This document shows positions 18,004-27,924 of a stretch of DNA of 64,000 nucleotides, piece after piece. The translations under genes and the position numbers were made by a program. Under the pieces are notes generated by a model that saw only the letters and a list, made by a program, of their open reading frames with translations, made no database searches and had not been told where the DNA came from. Source of the DNA: Cellvibrionaceae bacterium (GTDB lineage Bacteria > Pseudomonadota > Gammaproteobacteria > Pseudomonadales > Cellvibrionaceae); the NCBI GenBank assembly GCA_021151695.1, contig JAGKWU010000002.1, positions 186,001 to 250,000 on the forward strand. The letters are read 5' to 3'. Each line of letters begins with the position of its first letter. Position 1 is the stretch's first letter.

Positions 18004-18639
18004 TTAGGTGGGGCTTTGCGCGCCGGCAATCAACTTCTGATCGATTTGTGCGTTGCCTGCAGTTTCATTGATAAGGTCGCGTTTGAATGCATCGAGCTTG
18101 TCTGCGGGTAGTTGAATTCCCAGTGTTACCGCGGCCGCATAATTGATGTTGATAATCTGCCCCTGGTATTGGTTGAGCAGATGGCGAGCCTTGGCTTCCC
18201 TGGCAAAATCCACTGTGACTTCGATTTCCACTTTGGGGCTAACCTGAATTAAATCGGCCTGGCCAACGGCATGTGAAACAGCCGCTGAATAGGCTCTGAC
18301 TAATCCTCCCGCACCCAATTTGATCCCGCCAAAATAACGCACTACCACGGCTAATGAGTTGCCCACTTCGCGCTCGGTTAATACATGCAGCATAGGTTTA
18401 CCGGCAGTACCTGATGGTTCGCCATCATCGCTAAATGCCTGTGTCATTGGTTGACGGGTATTGCCGATCACATAGGCCCAACACACATGGTTGGCATCGG
18501 GATATTGTTGGCGATAATGATCTATATGTGTCATTGCCTCCTCACGAGAGGTGACGGGATGCAGGAAGGTTAAAAAATCACTGTTCTTTTCTTCTGTGGC
18601 GGATTCGACGGGCGTGGCGAGTATGGTGTAGGTAGTCAT
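18004..18639 (-). CDS. yigZ: YigZ/IMPACT family protein (UPF0029)
   Basis: Conserved cytosolic protein of 211 residues, the usual YigZ length. The N-terminal UPF0029 domain has the diagnostic HPVTSREEAMTHIDHYRQQYPDANHVCWAYV, split as a strand-helix pair, then DDGEPSGTAGKPMLHVL and VVVRYFGGIKLGAGGLVRAY. A C-terminal DUF1949 ferredoxin-like domain follows (about 140-205). In bacteria the family is linked to translation or RNA binding, but a precise role is not settled. Monocistronic here; the upstream gap to the sensor kinase gene is about 260 bases and divergent. Confidence 0.92.
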   Translation of the reverse strand: MTTYTILATPVESATEEKNSDFLTFLHPVTSREEAMTHIDHYRQQYPDANHVCWAYVIGNTRQPMTQAFSDDGEPSGTAGKPMLHVLTEREVGNSLAVVVRYFGGIKLGAGGLVRAYSAAVSHAVGQADLIQVSPKVEIEVTVDFAREAKARHLLNQYQGQIININYAAAVTLGIQLPADKLDAFKRDLINETAGNAQIDQKLIAGAQSPT

Positions 18640-18902
18640 ATTTTTCGGGTAATCAGTAACTTATGTTTTTCCAGTGGGTTAAACGTCGAACCTTTCATAG
18701 GGCCTTATTGCCAATATGGGGCTTTGTTTCGAATTTTATAAAAGAATTTGAAATTAAAATAGGATCTTAATTTCAAAAAAAAGATCTGGCAGAGCGTTTC
18801 GTTAAAAATGCCTAATCTATAATTATCAAACTATGCCAGCGTTATTTAACGAGGGCTGGAAGTGTGGTCTTCCCGGATGCCACCTGATTATGGAGAATTT
18901 GG

Positions 18903-20372
18903 ATGTCTTCTGTTCCCTCTGCAACTATAAACGAATTGAATAGAAGTTTTGCCGACTCATTACTGGATGCTGTGCCCGCGGGAGTTGTGGTCACCCGTGA
19001 AAATGGCGATATTTTTTATGTAAACGCCGAAATAGAGCGCTTGTTTCGCTACAAAAAAGCTGAGCTAATAGGAAGGTCCATTGATATTTTGTTGCCTGAA
19101 CAATTTCGCGCAGGCCATGTTCGTCACAGGGAAAATTACGCCGCTGACCCCACTCCACGTTACATGGGTGTTGGTCGAGATCTATTTGGATTAAGAAAAG
19201 ATAATACCGAGTTTCCGCTGGAAATTGGATTGCGCCCGTTGGAGTCAGATGGCGAGCAACTAATCATCGCGACTATTGTGGATATCTCTGCAAGAAAGCA
19301 ATCTGATGAACGCTTTGAAAAAGTAATCAGTGCTTCACCCTATGGGCAGTTACTGGTCGATGAAAAAGGCATTATCCAGCTGCTCAATCCCGCACTTCTC
19401 GCTACCTTCGGTTATCAAAAGGAGGAGTTAATTGGCAAAAGTATGGATATTCTTTTGCCGGAGCGCTATCGCGAAAATCACGCCCAGCTTCGCCAGGGGT
19501 ATATAAGCTCTCCCAGCTTTCGCGCTATGGGTAGTGGTCGCGATTTGACGGGAAGGCACAAAAATGGTCAGGAAATCCCCATTGAAATTGGTTTAAGCCC
19601 TGTATTATCCGGCAGTAGCAAATTAACGCTCGCGGCCGTTATCGATATCACCGAACGCAAGCGCTTGGAATTGAGTCTGAAGCAGGCAAATGCCCACCTT
19701 GAAGAGTTTACCTATGTCGCCTCACACGATTTAAAATCGCCATTGCGTGGAATTTCCGACCTTGTTGAATGGATTATTGAAGACTTCGACGAAAATACCT
19801 CGCCCGCTATTGTAAAAAATATCGAGCGGGTAAAAGCTCGCATTGGAAAAATGGAGCGCTTGATTGAAGACCTTCTACTTTATGCTCGCGCAGGTAAACG
19901 TATAAAAGAACTATCTGCTATTAATTTGCAGGAGTTAATTGGCGGTGTCATAGAGCTTCAGCCAGTACCAGCACACTACAAAATAATTACCGATATAAAA
20001 CTGGATACAATTCAGTCTGCGAAAACCCCTCTTGAAACCGTGTTGAGAAACTTATTCAGCAATGCCATTAAACATCATGATGGACTAGATCCCGTCATAA
20101 CCTTGAGTGCGAGGGCATCGGGTAATTTTTGCTTGTTTGAGATTAGCGACAATGGGCCGGGAATTCCTGAAGCTGCCCAAGAGCGGGTATTTCGTTTGTT
20201 CCAAACGTTGACTGCCACCGAGCGAGCGGGTAGCGGCATAGGACTGGCGTTGGTAAAACGCTTGACTGAAAGCCATGGCGGACATATCGAGCTGGTTACA
20301 AAAGACGGGGTCCGCGGAGCTGCATTCAGGGTGTTATGGCCAAGATTCCCCAGGAGAGATTTGGATGAGTAA
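18903..20372 (+). CDS. PAS-PAS sensor histidine kinase
   Basis: Soluble histidine kinase of 489 residues with no transmembrane segment. Two PAS domains (about 12-130 and 135-252) are close tandem copies: ELIGRSIDILLPEQFRAGH versus ELIGKSMDILLPERYRENH, and GRDLFGLRKDNTEFPLEIGL versus GRDLTGRHKNGQEIPIEIGL. A HisKA domain follows with the phospho-acceptor His275 in YVASHDLKSPLRGI, then a HATPase with NLFSNAIKHHDG (N box), EISDNGPGIPE (G1) and GSGIGLALVKRL (G2). The stop overlaps the start of the receiver gene (ATGAGTAA), so the two are translationally coupled. The PAS ligand is unknown; the HisKA/HATPase type resembles bacteriophytochrome-linked kinases. Confidence 0.92.
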   Translation: MSSVPSATINELNRSFADSLLDAVPAGVVVTRENGDIFYVNAEIERLFRYKKAELIGRSIDILLPEQFRAGHVRHRENYAADPTPRYMGVGRDLFGLRKDNTEFPLEIGLRPLESDGEQLIIATIVDISARKQSDERFEKVISASPYGQLLVDEKGIIQLLNPALLATFGYQKEELIGKSMDILLPERYRENHAQLRQGYISSPSFRAMGSGRDLTGRHKNGQEIPIEIGLSPVLSGSSKLTLAAVIDITERKRLELSLKQANAHLEEFTYVASHDLKSPLRGISDLVEWIIEDFDENTSPAIVKNIERVKARIGKMERLIEDLLLYARAGKRIKELSAINLQELIGGVIELQPVPAHYKIITDIKLDTIQSAKTPLETVLRNLFSNAIKHHDGLDPVITLSARASGNFCLFEISDNGPGIPEAAQERVFRLFQTLTATERAGSGIGLALVKRLTESHGGHIELVTKDGVRGAAFRVLWPRFPRRDLDE

Positions 20373-20793
20373 GCCAACTATGAATATATTATTGGTGGAA
20401 GATGATGATGTGGCGGCCGAAGCCGTTATCCGCAGTATCAAGAAGAATGATTTGAGTTTTCCGGTAGTGGTTGCGGTGGATGGCATTGATGCCTTGGAAG
20501 TTTTGCGGGATGAGCGCTCCGATAAGAAAATCGAAAGGCCATTTCTCGTGTTGTTAGATCTAAATATGCCGCGAATGAATGGATTTGAATTTTTGCAAGA
20601 AATTCGCGGCGACGAAAAACTGAGGGACATTGTTGTTTTTGTATTAACAACCTCTGACGCTGATTCAGATAGGTCGCGCGCGTACCACGAGAACGTTGCC
20701 GGTTATATGGTGAAGTCAGCAGTCGGGCCACAATTTGCGAGGCTTACCAAGCTTCTTGATAGCTATGCCAACTCGGTGAATTTGCCAAAGTAA
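20365..20793 (+). CDS. Rcp1-like single-domain response regulator
   Basis: Stand-alone receiver domain of 142 residues. It carries the acidic pair in ILLVEDDDVAAE, the phospho-acceptor Asp65 in LVLLDLNMPRMNG, the conserved Thr in VFVLTTSDADSD and the Lys in GYMVKSAV. There is no output domain. The ATG at 20365 overlaps the kinase stop by 8 bases, so I rejected the longer frame from 20275. It belongs to the cyanobacterial-phytochrome (Rcp1) type usually encoded next to PAS/GAF kinases. It probably relays phosphate from the kinase, possibly to the REC-GGDEF-EAL protein encoded 15 bases downstream. Confidence 0.93.
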   Translation: MSKPTMNILLVEDDDVAAEAVIRSIKKNDLSFPVVVAVDGIDALEVLRDERSDKKIERPFLVLLDLNMPRMNGFEFLQEIRGDEKLRDIVVFVLTTSDADSDRSRAYHENVAGYMVKSAVGPQFARLTKLLDSYANSVNLPK

Positions 20794-20808
20794 TTAAAGG
20801 CTTACCTA

Positions 20809-23286
20809 ATGGATGCACTTGCAAATCAGAAATATTCTGTTCTCGTTGTTGATGATGACGATGTTGACAGAGAAAAAATTATACGTTTGTTAGGTAAGTC
20901 AGAATTACCTTTGGATGTGGTTGAGAGTTCATCCGCAAAAAACGCGTTTGACATGCTATCTCAAAATAAATTTAACTGCGCCATTATTGATTATCACCTA
21001 CCTGATTGCATTGGCTCGGATCTTATTGTAGCCATCACTAATCACAAGCCTGCTCCAACTCCGATAATTATGATTAGCGGCAACAGTGACGAGCGCGTAG
21101 TTGCCAATGTTATGCGTGACGGGGTGTTTGACTATTTGCCAAAGCGAAATCTTGAAATGACGCAATTGAAGCGGACACTGAAAGCGAGCTTTGATTGGGC
21201 AGAACATGAGCAGCGCAACATTGAAGTCAATACCCGATTTGCACAATTGGCGGAGGGCTTGCCACAGCTCGTATGGACGTGTAATTCAGATGGCCAGTGT
21301 GAATTTTTAAACAAGCGTTGGCAGGAATTCACCGGAAAAACCATTAAATCGCAGCTTGGGCATGAGTGGTTGATGCAGATTCATCCTGAAGACAGGATTA
21401 AAATACAGGAGCATTGGGTAAATCATTCCGGATCAGGCCAAGAGCTCCTGGTTAATATTCGCATACGTCGATTCGATGGAATCTATCGTTGGTTTGATAC
21501 GCGAGCAATGCCTCAACGCAACGGTAAAGATGAAATTGTGCGTTGGCTGGGAAGCAATACCGATATCACCGAAATTGAAACTACCCGGCAAGCACTTGCC
21601 AATAGCGAAATGAGATTTCATGCTGCGTTTGAGCATGCTCCTCTTGGCATGGCATTGGTTAATGATAGTGGGTTCATAACTCAGGCTAATACAGAATTTG
21701 AACGATTGCTTGGCTATTGTATTGATGCGAGCGGTGTTGAGAAATTGTTGGTTGATAAAATAATTCATCCAGATGATGTTTCTGAAAAAAATAAGAACTT
21801 TAAGACGCTTATGGAGGGGGGTAATCGAAATACTCAATTTGAGGTAAGATTAATCTCCAAAAATGAAGGTAGTGTTCCTGGGCTAATGCATGTTTCTGTT
21901 ATTGAATTAGATGCTGGTCTACCTTGTTATCTCATTCAAATATTCGATTTGTCAGAAAGAAAAAGATACGAGAAAAAACTCATTCGTATGGCTCAATATG
22001 ATTCGCTGACTAAGCTTGGCAATAGAACCAGGCTGAATAATGAGATTGATATGGCCATAAGGAAATATAAGAGAAATAGCTTGTGGTTCGCTGTCCTGTT
22101 TTGTGATCTGGATAATTTTAAGCAGATTAATGATGGTTTGGGGCATGAAATTGGGGATAGATTATTAAGGGTGGTTGCTCAGAGATTAAAAAAATCATTA
22201 CGTAAGGAGGACGTGGTTACCAGGTTGGGCGGGGATGAGTTTGTGTTGGTTCTACAGGATGTAGTTAATTATGAGTTTGCAGCCTTTGTTGCGACAAAAA
22301 TTATTAATGCTGTCGCGAAGCCGATATCGCTATCTGATAATAGGATCCACGTTGGAATTAGCATTGGTATCGCAGTGTATCCTACAGATGGAGAGGATGC
22401 TAAAACCCTACTGCGCAATGCCGATAGTGCTCTTTATGAGGCGAAAGCTAAAGGTAGGGGTATATACCAGCTATATCGTAAAGAGTTAACTGAGCTAGTG
22501 CATAAAAGACTGCTGTTAGATAATGATTTGCGCAAGGCTATAGTTAACAACGAGTTTCAACTTTATTATCAGCCGGTAATCAATTTGGATTCTGGCAGGA
22601 TTTCCTCCGTTGAGGCGCTTATTCGCTGGTTTCATCCGCAGCGCGGAATGATTTCTCCCAGTGAGTTTATTCCCTATGCACAAGAGACAGGGCTGATCGT
22701 AAAGATTGATGAGTGGGTAATTAACCAGGCTGTCATGAAAATCGCGCAACTACATGAGAGAGGTATTTATATCAGTGTGGCTGTTAACGTATCTGCAAGG
22801 CAGTTTCAAAATAACTCATTAATTCCAATAATAGAAAATGCGTTGGCCGTAAATAAATTTTCTGCAAAATATTTGACAGTGGAAATTACGGAGCAAATGT
22901 TTCTTGAGGGGGCTGAAAAAAATATCAAGCAAATTGATGCGCTGAAAGCCCTAGGGGTGAAAATATCGCTGGATGACTTTGGTATAGGTTTTTCATCTCT
23001 TGCTTATATAGTTCGTTTTATGCCAGACATTCTGAAAATTGACCAATCTTTTGTGTCGAAAATAGGGAAGGGAACACAGCATGATGCTATGGTGCGGGCG
23101 ATTGTGGGGTTGAGTAATGTTATCCCGATGAAAATAGTTGGAGAGGGTATAGAAACGCTTGAGCAAAACGATTTCCTTCGGAGCTTGGGCTGTCATTTTG
23201 GCCAGGGTTACTTCCATGCGCGTCCCATGCCAGAAGAAGAATTAATAAAATTTTTAGCAAAAAATGATCATAGGCAGGGTAGCTGA
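20809..23286 (+). CDS. REC-PAS-PAS-GGDEF-EAL cyclic-di-GMP protein
   Basis: Large response regulator of 825 residues acting on cyclic di-GMP. An N-terminal receiver (about 8-128; SVLVVDDDDVDRE, CAIIDYHLPD) is followed by two PAS domains (about 140-255 and 265-385), a GGDEF domain (about 395-555) and an EAL domain (about 570-820). The cyclase half looks competent: TRLGGDEFVLVL is intact and the inhibitory RxxD site is present in LRKEDVVTRL. The phosphodiesterase half is also intact: VEALIRWFHP, EITEQMF, LDDFGIGFSSLAYI and EGIETLEQND. Net activity cannot be predicted. Third gene of the signalling operon; the receiver is likely a target of the upstream kinase. Confidence 0.93.
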   Translation: MDALANQKYSVLVVDDDDVDREKIIRLLGKSELPLDVVESSSAKNAFDMLSQNKFNCAIIDYHLPDCIGSDLIVAITNHKPAPTPIIMISGNSDERVVANVMRDGVFDYLPKRNLEMTQLKRTLKASFDWAEHEQRNIEVNTRFAQLAEGLPQLVWTCNSDGQCEFLNKRWQEFTGKTIKSQLGHEWLMQIHPEDRIKIQEHWVNHSGSGQELLVNIRIRRFDGIYRWFDTRAMPQRNGKDEIVRWLGSNTDITEIETTRQALANSEMRFHAAFEHAPLGMALVNDSGFITQANTEFERLLGYCIDASGVEKLLVDKIIHPDDVSEKNKNFKTLMEGGNRNTQFEVRLISKNEGSVPGLMHVSVIELDAGLPCYLIQIFDLSERKRYEKKLIRMAQYDSLTKLGNRTRLNNEIDMAIRKYKRNSLWFAVLFCDLDNFKQINDGLGHEIGDRLLRVVAQRLKKSLRKEDVVTRLGGDEFVLVLQDVVNYEFAAFVATKIINAVAKPISLSDNRIHVGISIGIAVYPTDGEDAKTLLRNADSALYEAKAKGRGIYQLYRKELTELVHKRLLLDNDLRKAIVNNEFQLYYQPVINLDSGRISSVEALIRWFHPQRGMISPSEFIPYAQETGLIVKIDEWVINQAVMKIAQLHERGIYISVAVNVSARQFQNNSLIPIIENALAVNKFSAKYLTVEITEQMFLEGAEKNIKQIDALKALGVKISLDDFGIGFSSLAYIVRFMPDILKIDQSFVSKIGKGTQHDAMVRAIVGLSNVIPMKIVGEGIETLEQNDFLRSLGCHFGQGYFHARPMPEEELIKFLAKNDHRQGS

Positions 23287-23326
23287 TTCTTTATTTGGCT
23301 AACCCTTACCCTATCATGGTCGATAT

Positions 23327-25807
23327 CTATTTAGACCAACGATAAACTTCACCCGCTTTGGTATTCACATCAACCAGATAACTATTGGCGAGAGAAACTT
23401 GCGGTAAATTTTTCGTTGTATTTTTGATTGGCTTTTTAATTGCCGGCACAGCATATAACGGGTTTGGATTATCGCCACTGGCTGGCTTTGTCGTAAAGCC
23501 TTGCGCTTTAGGCAGCGGAACATAGCTGCGCAGCCGCAAGTTGCCCCCCAAGCGAGATAATACCTTGAGCTGGGTAATTGCACCTTGCTCCCAACTTATA
23601 TCCACCACAAATCCCCCGCGCATAACCAGACCTTTTACCTCACCCTTAGGCCAGGCTTGCGGTAACGCGGGGAGCAAAAAAACGGCACCGTCCTGGCTTT
23701 GTGCGAGCATCTCGGCCACGCCTGCAGTAAAACCAAAGTTACCATCAATCTGGAATGGTGGGTGGGCGTCAAACATATTCGGATAAGTGCCGCCGCTTTG
23801 CGAAAACTCATCATTACTGTTATGCGCAGGTTTAATTTGTTCGCTAATTAATTTAAGTGCGCGATCGCCATCCAGCATGCGCGCCCAGAAATTAATTTTC
23901 CAATTCATCGACCAGCCCGTTGATGGATCGCCGCGCTCTTCCAGTGTCACGCGCGCTGCGTTAAAAAGCTCCGGTGTGCGTAGCGGTGAAATCTGGTTGC
24001 TAGGGTAGAGGCCATAGAGATGGGAGATGTGTCTATGGTGGTCGAGCGGGTTATCCCAATCCTCTAGCCACTCTTGCAGCTGATGGTTGCGGCCAATCTG
24101 TAAGGGGGGTAATTGCCCAATAATTTTTTGCCAGGTGTTAATCGATTCTTTGCTTTCGCCGAGAATTTTTGCAGCGGCTATGCTGTTGGTGAATAAGTCG
24201 AATAAGAGCTGGTTGTCCATGGTCACGCCAGCGGCAATTTTTTTGCCAGTGGCTTCGGGGGCGTTTTCCGGAGACATGGAGGGCGATACTACCAGCCAAC
24301 CGGTACGTTCATCCCTTACCAAAAAATCCTCAAAAAATTCACAGGCGTTTTTCATAATGGGGTAGACACGGCGCAAAAACTCTTTGTCACCTGTGTATAA
24401 ATATTTTTGCCATAGGTGCTGCACTAACCAGGCGTTGCTCGTGGGCCAGGCACCCCACGACCAGTCAACACCGCCGCTGATACGCCAAATATCAGTATTG
24501 TGATGAGCCATCCAACCGCGCGCCCCATACATCTGTTGCGCGCTCTGCTGGCCGGTAACCGACAGGTCGCGAATTAAACTGATCAGAGGCTCGTTGAGTT
24601 CCGAGAGATTGGTAACCTCCGATGGCCAATAATTCATCTCGGCATTGATATTCAATGTGTATTTGCTATCCCAGGCGGGTGTTTGCGATGCGTTCCAGAT
24701 GCCTTGTAAATTCGCAGCTTGTCCGCCAGGTTGTGAGGATGAAATTAAAAGATAGCGGCCAAACTGAAAATACAGGCTCACCAATGCTGGATCATAGCGC
24801 TGGGCAAACAGGCGAATACGTTTGTCCGTTGGCTCTGCCGAAAAATTATTGTTACCCAAATCCAGTGAGGTGCGCTCAAAATAGTGACGATAAAAATCGC
24901 TGTGCGCTTGCTGGCGCGCGTTGTAACTGCTAGCGGTAAATTGTTGTTCGGCTTTATTGATGTAATCTTGCGCACGAGCAAGTGCGTTTGCACTAATGTC
25001 ATGATAGTTGATGAAGTTAGTCGCCATAGAAACCAGAATAACTACATCGGAAGCACCGCTAACGCGCAGTTTGTTATCTTCCACCGACAGCGTTCCATCG
25101 TTGCGAATAAACTTGGCGATATCGATAAGATCGACCTGTCCTTTAATGCCTTCGTGGTCGCGCGAGCGGGTTTGCAGTTCAATTGTGCCCGTCGTTTTAT
25201 CCGTTGTAATTTGTGCCTTGTCCGGGTGAGTTAATTGCAGGGTAAAGTTTAATGCTCCGGCGCGGCTGGCATGCAGGCGAATCACAATTACCTGGTCGGT
25301 AAACGAGGTAAATATATCGCGTTCATAATCGACATCGCCAACGCTGTAGCGAGCATGAGTGACTGCCGTGCTTATATCCAGTTCACGATAATAGTTTTTG
25401 AAATTTTGGTGATCGGAAAAATTAATCAACAAATTACCTGCGCTCTGGTAGGGCATTCCCTGCGAATCCTGGCTGGTGATTGTCTGCTGGGCGAGATCAG
25501 AAGCGGCGACATAGTCCCCGCTATTAATCAGCTGGCGAATCCTGGGAAGCGATTCCTTTGCTTTCAGGTTTAGATTGTTGTGCGGTCCGCCGGCCCAAAA
25601 GGTATTTTCATTGAGCTGGATATTTTCTTCCGCAACGCCGCCATACACCATGGCACCCAGCCTTCCATTGCCAAGGGGTAGGGCTTCTTCCCACTGGGTG
25701 GCGGGTTTATCGAACCAGAGTTTGAGATTATTGTTCTCGCCGGCATGGCTATACTGGCTTCCTATACCAAGGAGGATTGCAGTTGCAAGAGCGATTAACG
25801 TCTTCAT
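23327..25807 (-). CDS. GH95 glycoside hydrolase (alpha-L-fucosidase type)
   Basis: Secreted or periplasmic inverting exo-glycosidase of 826 residues, expected to release alpha-1,2-linked L-fucose (or L-galactose) from xyloglucan-type side chains. A signal peptide (about 1-22) precedes the GH95 signature LWFDKPATQWEEALPLGNGRLGAMVYG and IQLNENTFWAGGPH. The (alpha/alpha)6 barrel carries WASQ-type segments: GIWNASQTPAWDSKYTLNIN, MNYWPSEVTNL, and DWSWGAWPTSNAWLVQHLW, then SMSPENAP and QIDGNFGFTAGVAEML. Divergent from the GH127 gene, with 236 bases between them. Length and motif order are normal for the family. Substrate specificity (fucose or galactose) is not decided by the sequence. Confidence 0.93.
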   Translation of the reverse strand: MKTLIALATAILLGIGSQYSHAGENNNLKLWFDKPATQWEEALPLGNGRLGAMVYGGVAEENIQLNENTFWAGGPHNNLNLKAKESLPRIRQLINSGDYVAASDLAQQTITSQDSQGMPYQSAGNLLINFSDHQNFKNYYRELDISTAVTHARYSVGDVDYERDIFTSFTDQVIVIRLHASRAGALNFTLQLTHPDKAQITTDKTTGTIELQTRSRDHEGIKGQVDLIDIAKFIRNDGTLSVEDNKLRVSGASDVVILVSMATNFINYHDISANALARAQDYINKAEQQFTASSYNARQQAHSDFYRHYFERTSLDLGNNNFSAEPTDKRIRLFAQRYDPALVSLYFQFGRYLLISSSQPGGQAANLQGIWNASQTPAWDSKYTLNINAEMNYWPSEVTNLSELNEPLISLIRDLSVTGQQSAQQMYGARGWMAHHNTDIWRISGGVDWSWGAWPTSNAWLVQHLWQKYLYTGDKEFLRRVYPIMKNACEFFEDFLVRDERTGWLVVSPSMSPENAPEATGKKIAAGVTMDNQLLFDLFTNSIAAAKILGESKESINTWQKIIGQLPPLQIGRNHQLQEWLEDWDNPLDHHRHISHLYGLYPSNQISPLRTPELFNAARVTLEERGDPSTGWSMNWKINFWARMLDGDRALKLISEQIKPAHNSNDEFSQSGGTYPNMFDAHPPFQIDGNFGFTAGVAEMLAQSQDGAVFLLPALPQAWPKGEVKGLVMRGGFVVDISWEQGAITQLKVLSRLGGNLRLRSYVPLPKAQGFTTKPASGDNPNPLYAVPAIKKPIKNTTKNLPQVSLANSYLVDVNTKAGEVYRWSK

Positions 25808-26043
25808 CAGGAATATTTCCCATAGATATTATTGTTAGCGATACCTTGCCGATAGGAGATCTATTTTTCTTCGATATTCTACGTGATAAAAAAAACAGCA
25901 AATCAGGTTGCAGTGTAAAAATATGTAAGATAATTTGGCTGGCACTATTGAGCTATAAATAGAATGGCTCGTGAATCTTCGGCATTTTTCCCAAATAAAG
26001 CTTTAGCCAAAAAATAAATCAAGATAATTAGAGAAGCCTGACC

Positions 26044-27924
26044 ATGCCATACCTATCCCGCCGTCGCTTTTTAAACCACAGCTCCCTTTTAGCCGGTGTC
26101 TGTGCCTCGCCAGTCTTTGCTGCGGTATCCAGTAAACAAGCTAGTGCTTCGAAAGTTGTGGCCGCTAATGCGCAGCCATCACTGCAGCGATTTACCTATG
26201 CGCAAGTGCAACTGTGCGAGGGCAGGTTGCTAGATCAATTTCAATATCAAAGCCGGTTATTTATGGACATTGGTGATGATAAGTTGCTAAAGCCTTTTCG
26301 TTCCCGCGCAGGGCAGGATGCTCCGGGCGAGGATATGGGCGGATGGTACGATGACTCAAAAGATTTCCATATAGATCCCAATGATTGGAGTAGCGCCAAT
26401 TGGCACGGCTACATTCCCGGCCACAGCTTTGGACAGTATGTCTCCGGTTTGGCGCGCAGTTATGCCATCACTGGCGATGAAAAAGCAAAGCAAAAAGTTA
26501 ACAATCTTGTTAAAAAATATGCGCTGACTATCTCCCCAAAATTTTTCGAAAATTATTATTTGCCCGCATACACCTATGACAAGCTTGCTATTGGGCTTAT
26601 AGATGCGTATCAATATACGGGCGCTAGTGAAGCAAAAGATGCGTTCGGTAAATTAACCGATGCGGTCTTACCCTTTCTGCCAGAAAAAGCACTCACGCGC
26701 GAGGAGCGTCGGCAACGGCCTTACACGCAAGAAGCTGAAATCTGGGATGAACCCTATACGCTGCCAGAAAATTTATTTTTGGCCTGGCAATTGGGGTGGG
26801 GTGATAGATACAAAGAGCTGGCTATTCGCTATCTGCAGAACGACGCGCTGTTTGATCCACTTGCCAAAGGCATAAGCCCCTTTAAGGGCAAGCATGCTTA
26901 CAGTCATGTGAATGCGTTGAATTCTGCGATTCAAGCTTACCTGGCAACAGGTGACGTGAAATATCTCACTGCGGCTAGCAACGGGTTTGCTTTTTTGGAA
27001 CGGCAATCCTACGCAACAGGTGGTTGGGGGCCCAACGAAGAGCTGGTTGCTCCTGATGATACCGAAACCTTGTACAGATCCCTGACCGAAACACACCGCT
27101 CTTTCGAAACACCTTGCGGTGTCTATGGTCACTTTAAAATTGCACGCAGCCTGCTGCAAATTACCAAATCCAGCCACTATGGTGACAGCATGGAGCGTGT
27201 GCTTTACAACACCATACTTGGCGCCAAGCCTACCTTGCCAGATGGCAGCACTTTTTATTATTCAGATTACAATAATAATGCGAATAAATTTTTCCGCGGT
27301 GAGCAATGGCCCTGCTGTTCCGGCACTTTTGTGCAGCTGGTTGCTGATTATGGGATTAGTGCCTACCTTCAAGATAAGGATCAGGTTTATGTAAACCTTT
27401 ATATTCCGTCGCGTCTCAACATGAATGTGGCAGGCCAGGAAATCAGCCTTAGTCAAGTAACCGATTATCCATTGGTAAATATAAGTGCTATTGATATTCA
27501 CACAGCCAAGCCTGCGGTCTTCTCCATTTTATTGCGCATCCCGACGTGGAGTGGTCCTGCAACTAAAGTCAGTATTAACGGAAAGATTCATCGCGGCAAG
27601 ATAACCTCGGGAAGCTTTTTAATGCTGAACCGAACCTGGGAGCAGGGCGATCGAATTGAGATAGCATTCGACATGCCTCTGCGTCTGGAACCGTTAAATA
27701 AGGCGCATCCAGAAATGGTTGCACTGCTACGCGGCCCCCTGGTGCTGTTTCCTCTCAATACGCACGACACCCATTTCACCGCTGGGCAATTGCTGGATGC
27801 CAAACAGCTATCAACGTCTGAGTGGGTCGTCTCTACTGCAACTGAAAAAATCTATTTAAAGCCTTTTATGTTTATCGGCAGCGAACATTACAGCTTATAT
27901 TCAAAGCTTCGTGTTAAGGCATAA
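26044..27924 (+). CDS. GH127-type beta-L-arabinofuranosidase (DUF1680), Tat-exported
   Basis: Exported glycosidase of 626 residues acting on beta-L-arabinofuranosyl-containing glycans. A twin-arginine signal is clear (SRRRFLNHSSLLAGVCASPVFA). The alpha/alpha-barrel contains HIDP..SANWHGYIPGHSFGQYVSGLA at the start of the catalytic region. The zinc-cysteine site is in two blocks: SFETPCGVYGHFKIA (Glu plus Cys) and GEQWPCCSGTFVQL (paired Cys). In well-studied GH127 enzymes the first block reads Glu-Thr-Cys; here a Pro is inserted (Glu-Thr-Pro-Cys), so this may be a subgroup. C-terminal beta-sandwiches follow. Weak GAAG upstream of the ATG. Divergent from the GH95 gene. Confidence 0.88.
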   Translation: MPYLSRRRFLNHSSLLAGVCASPVFAAVSSKQASASKVVAANAQPSLQRFTYAQVQLCEGRLLDQFQYQSRLFMDIGDDKLLKPFRSRAGQDAPGEDMGGWYDDSKDFHIDPNDWSSANWHGYIPGHSFGQYVSGLARSYAITGDEKAKQKVNNLVKKYALTISPKFFENYYLPAYTYDKLAIGLIDAYQYTGASEAKDAFGKLTDAVLPFLPEKALTREERRQRPYTQEAEIWDEPYTLPENLFLAWQLGWGDRYKELAIRYLQNDALFDPLAKGISPFKGKHAYSHVNALNSAIQAYLATGDVKYLTAASNGFAFLERQSYATGGWGPNEELVAPDDTETLYRSLTETHRSFETPCGVYGHFKIARSLLQITKSSHYGDSMERVLYNTILGAKPTLPDGSTFYYSDYNNNANKFFRGEQWPCCSGTFVQLVADYGISAYLQDKDQVYVNLYIPSRLNMNVAGQEISLSQVTDYPLVNISAIDIHTAKPAVFSILLRIPTWSGPATKVSINGKIHRGKITSGSFLMLNRTWEQGDRIEIAFDMPLRLEPLNKAHPEMVALLRGPLVLFPLNTHDTHFTAGQLLDAKQLSTSEWVVSTATEKIYLKPFMFIGSEHYSLYSKLRVKA

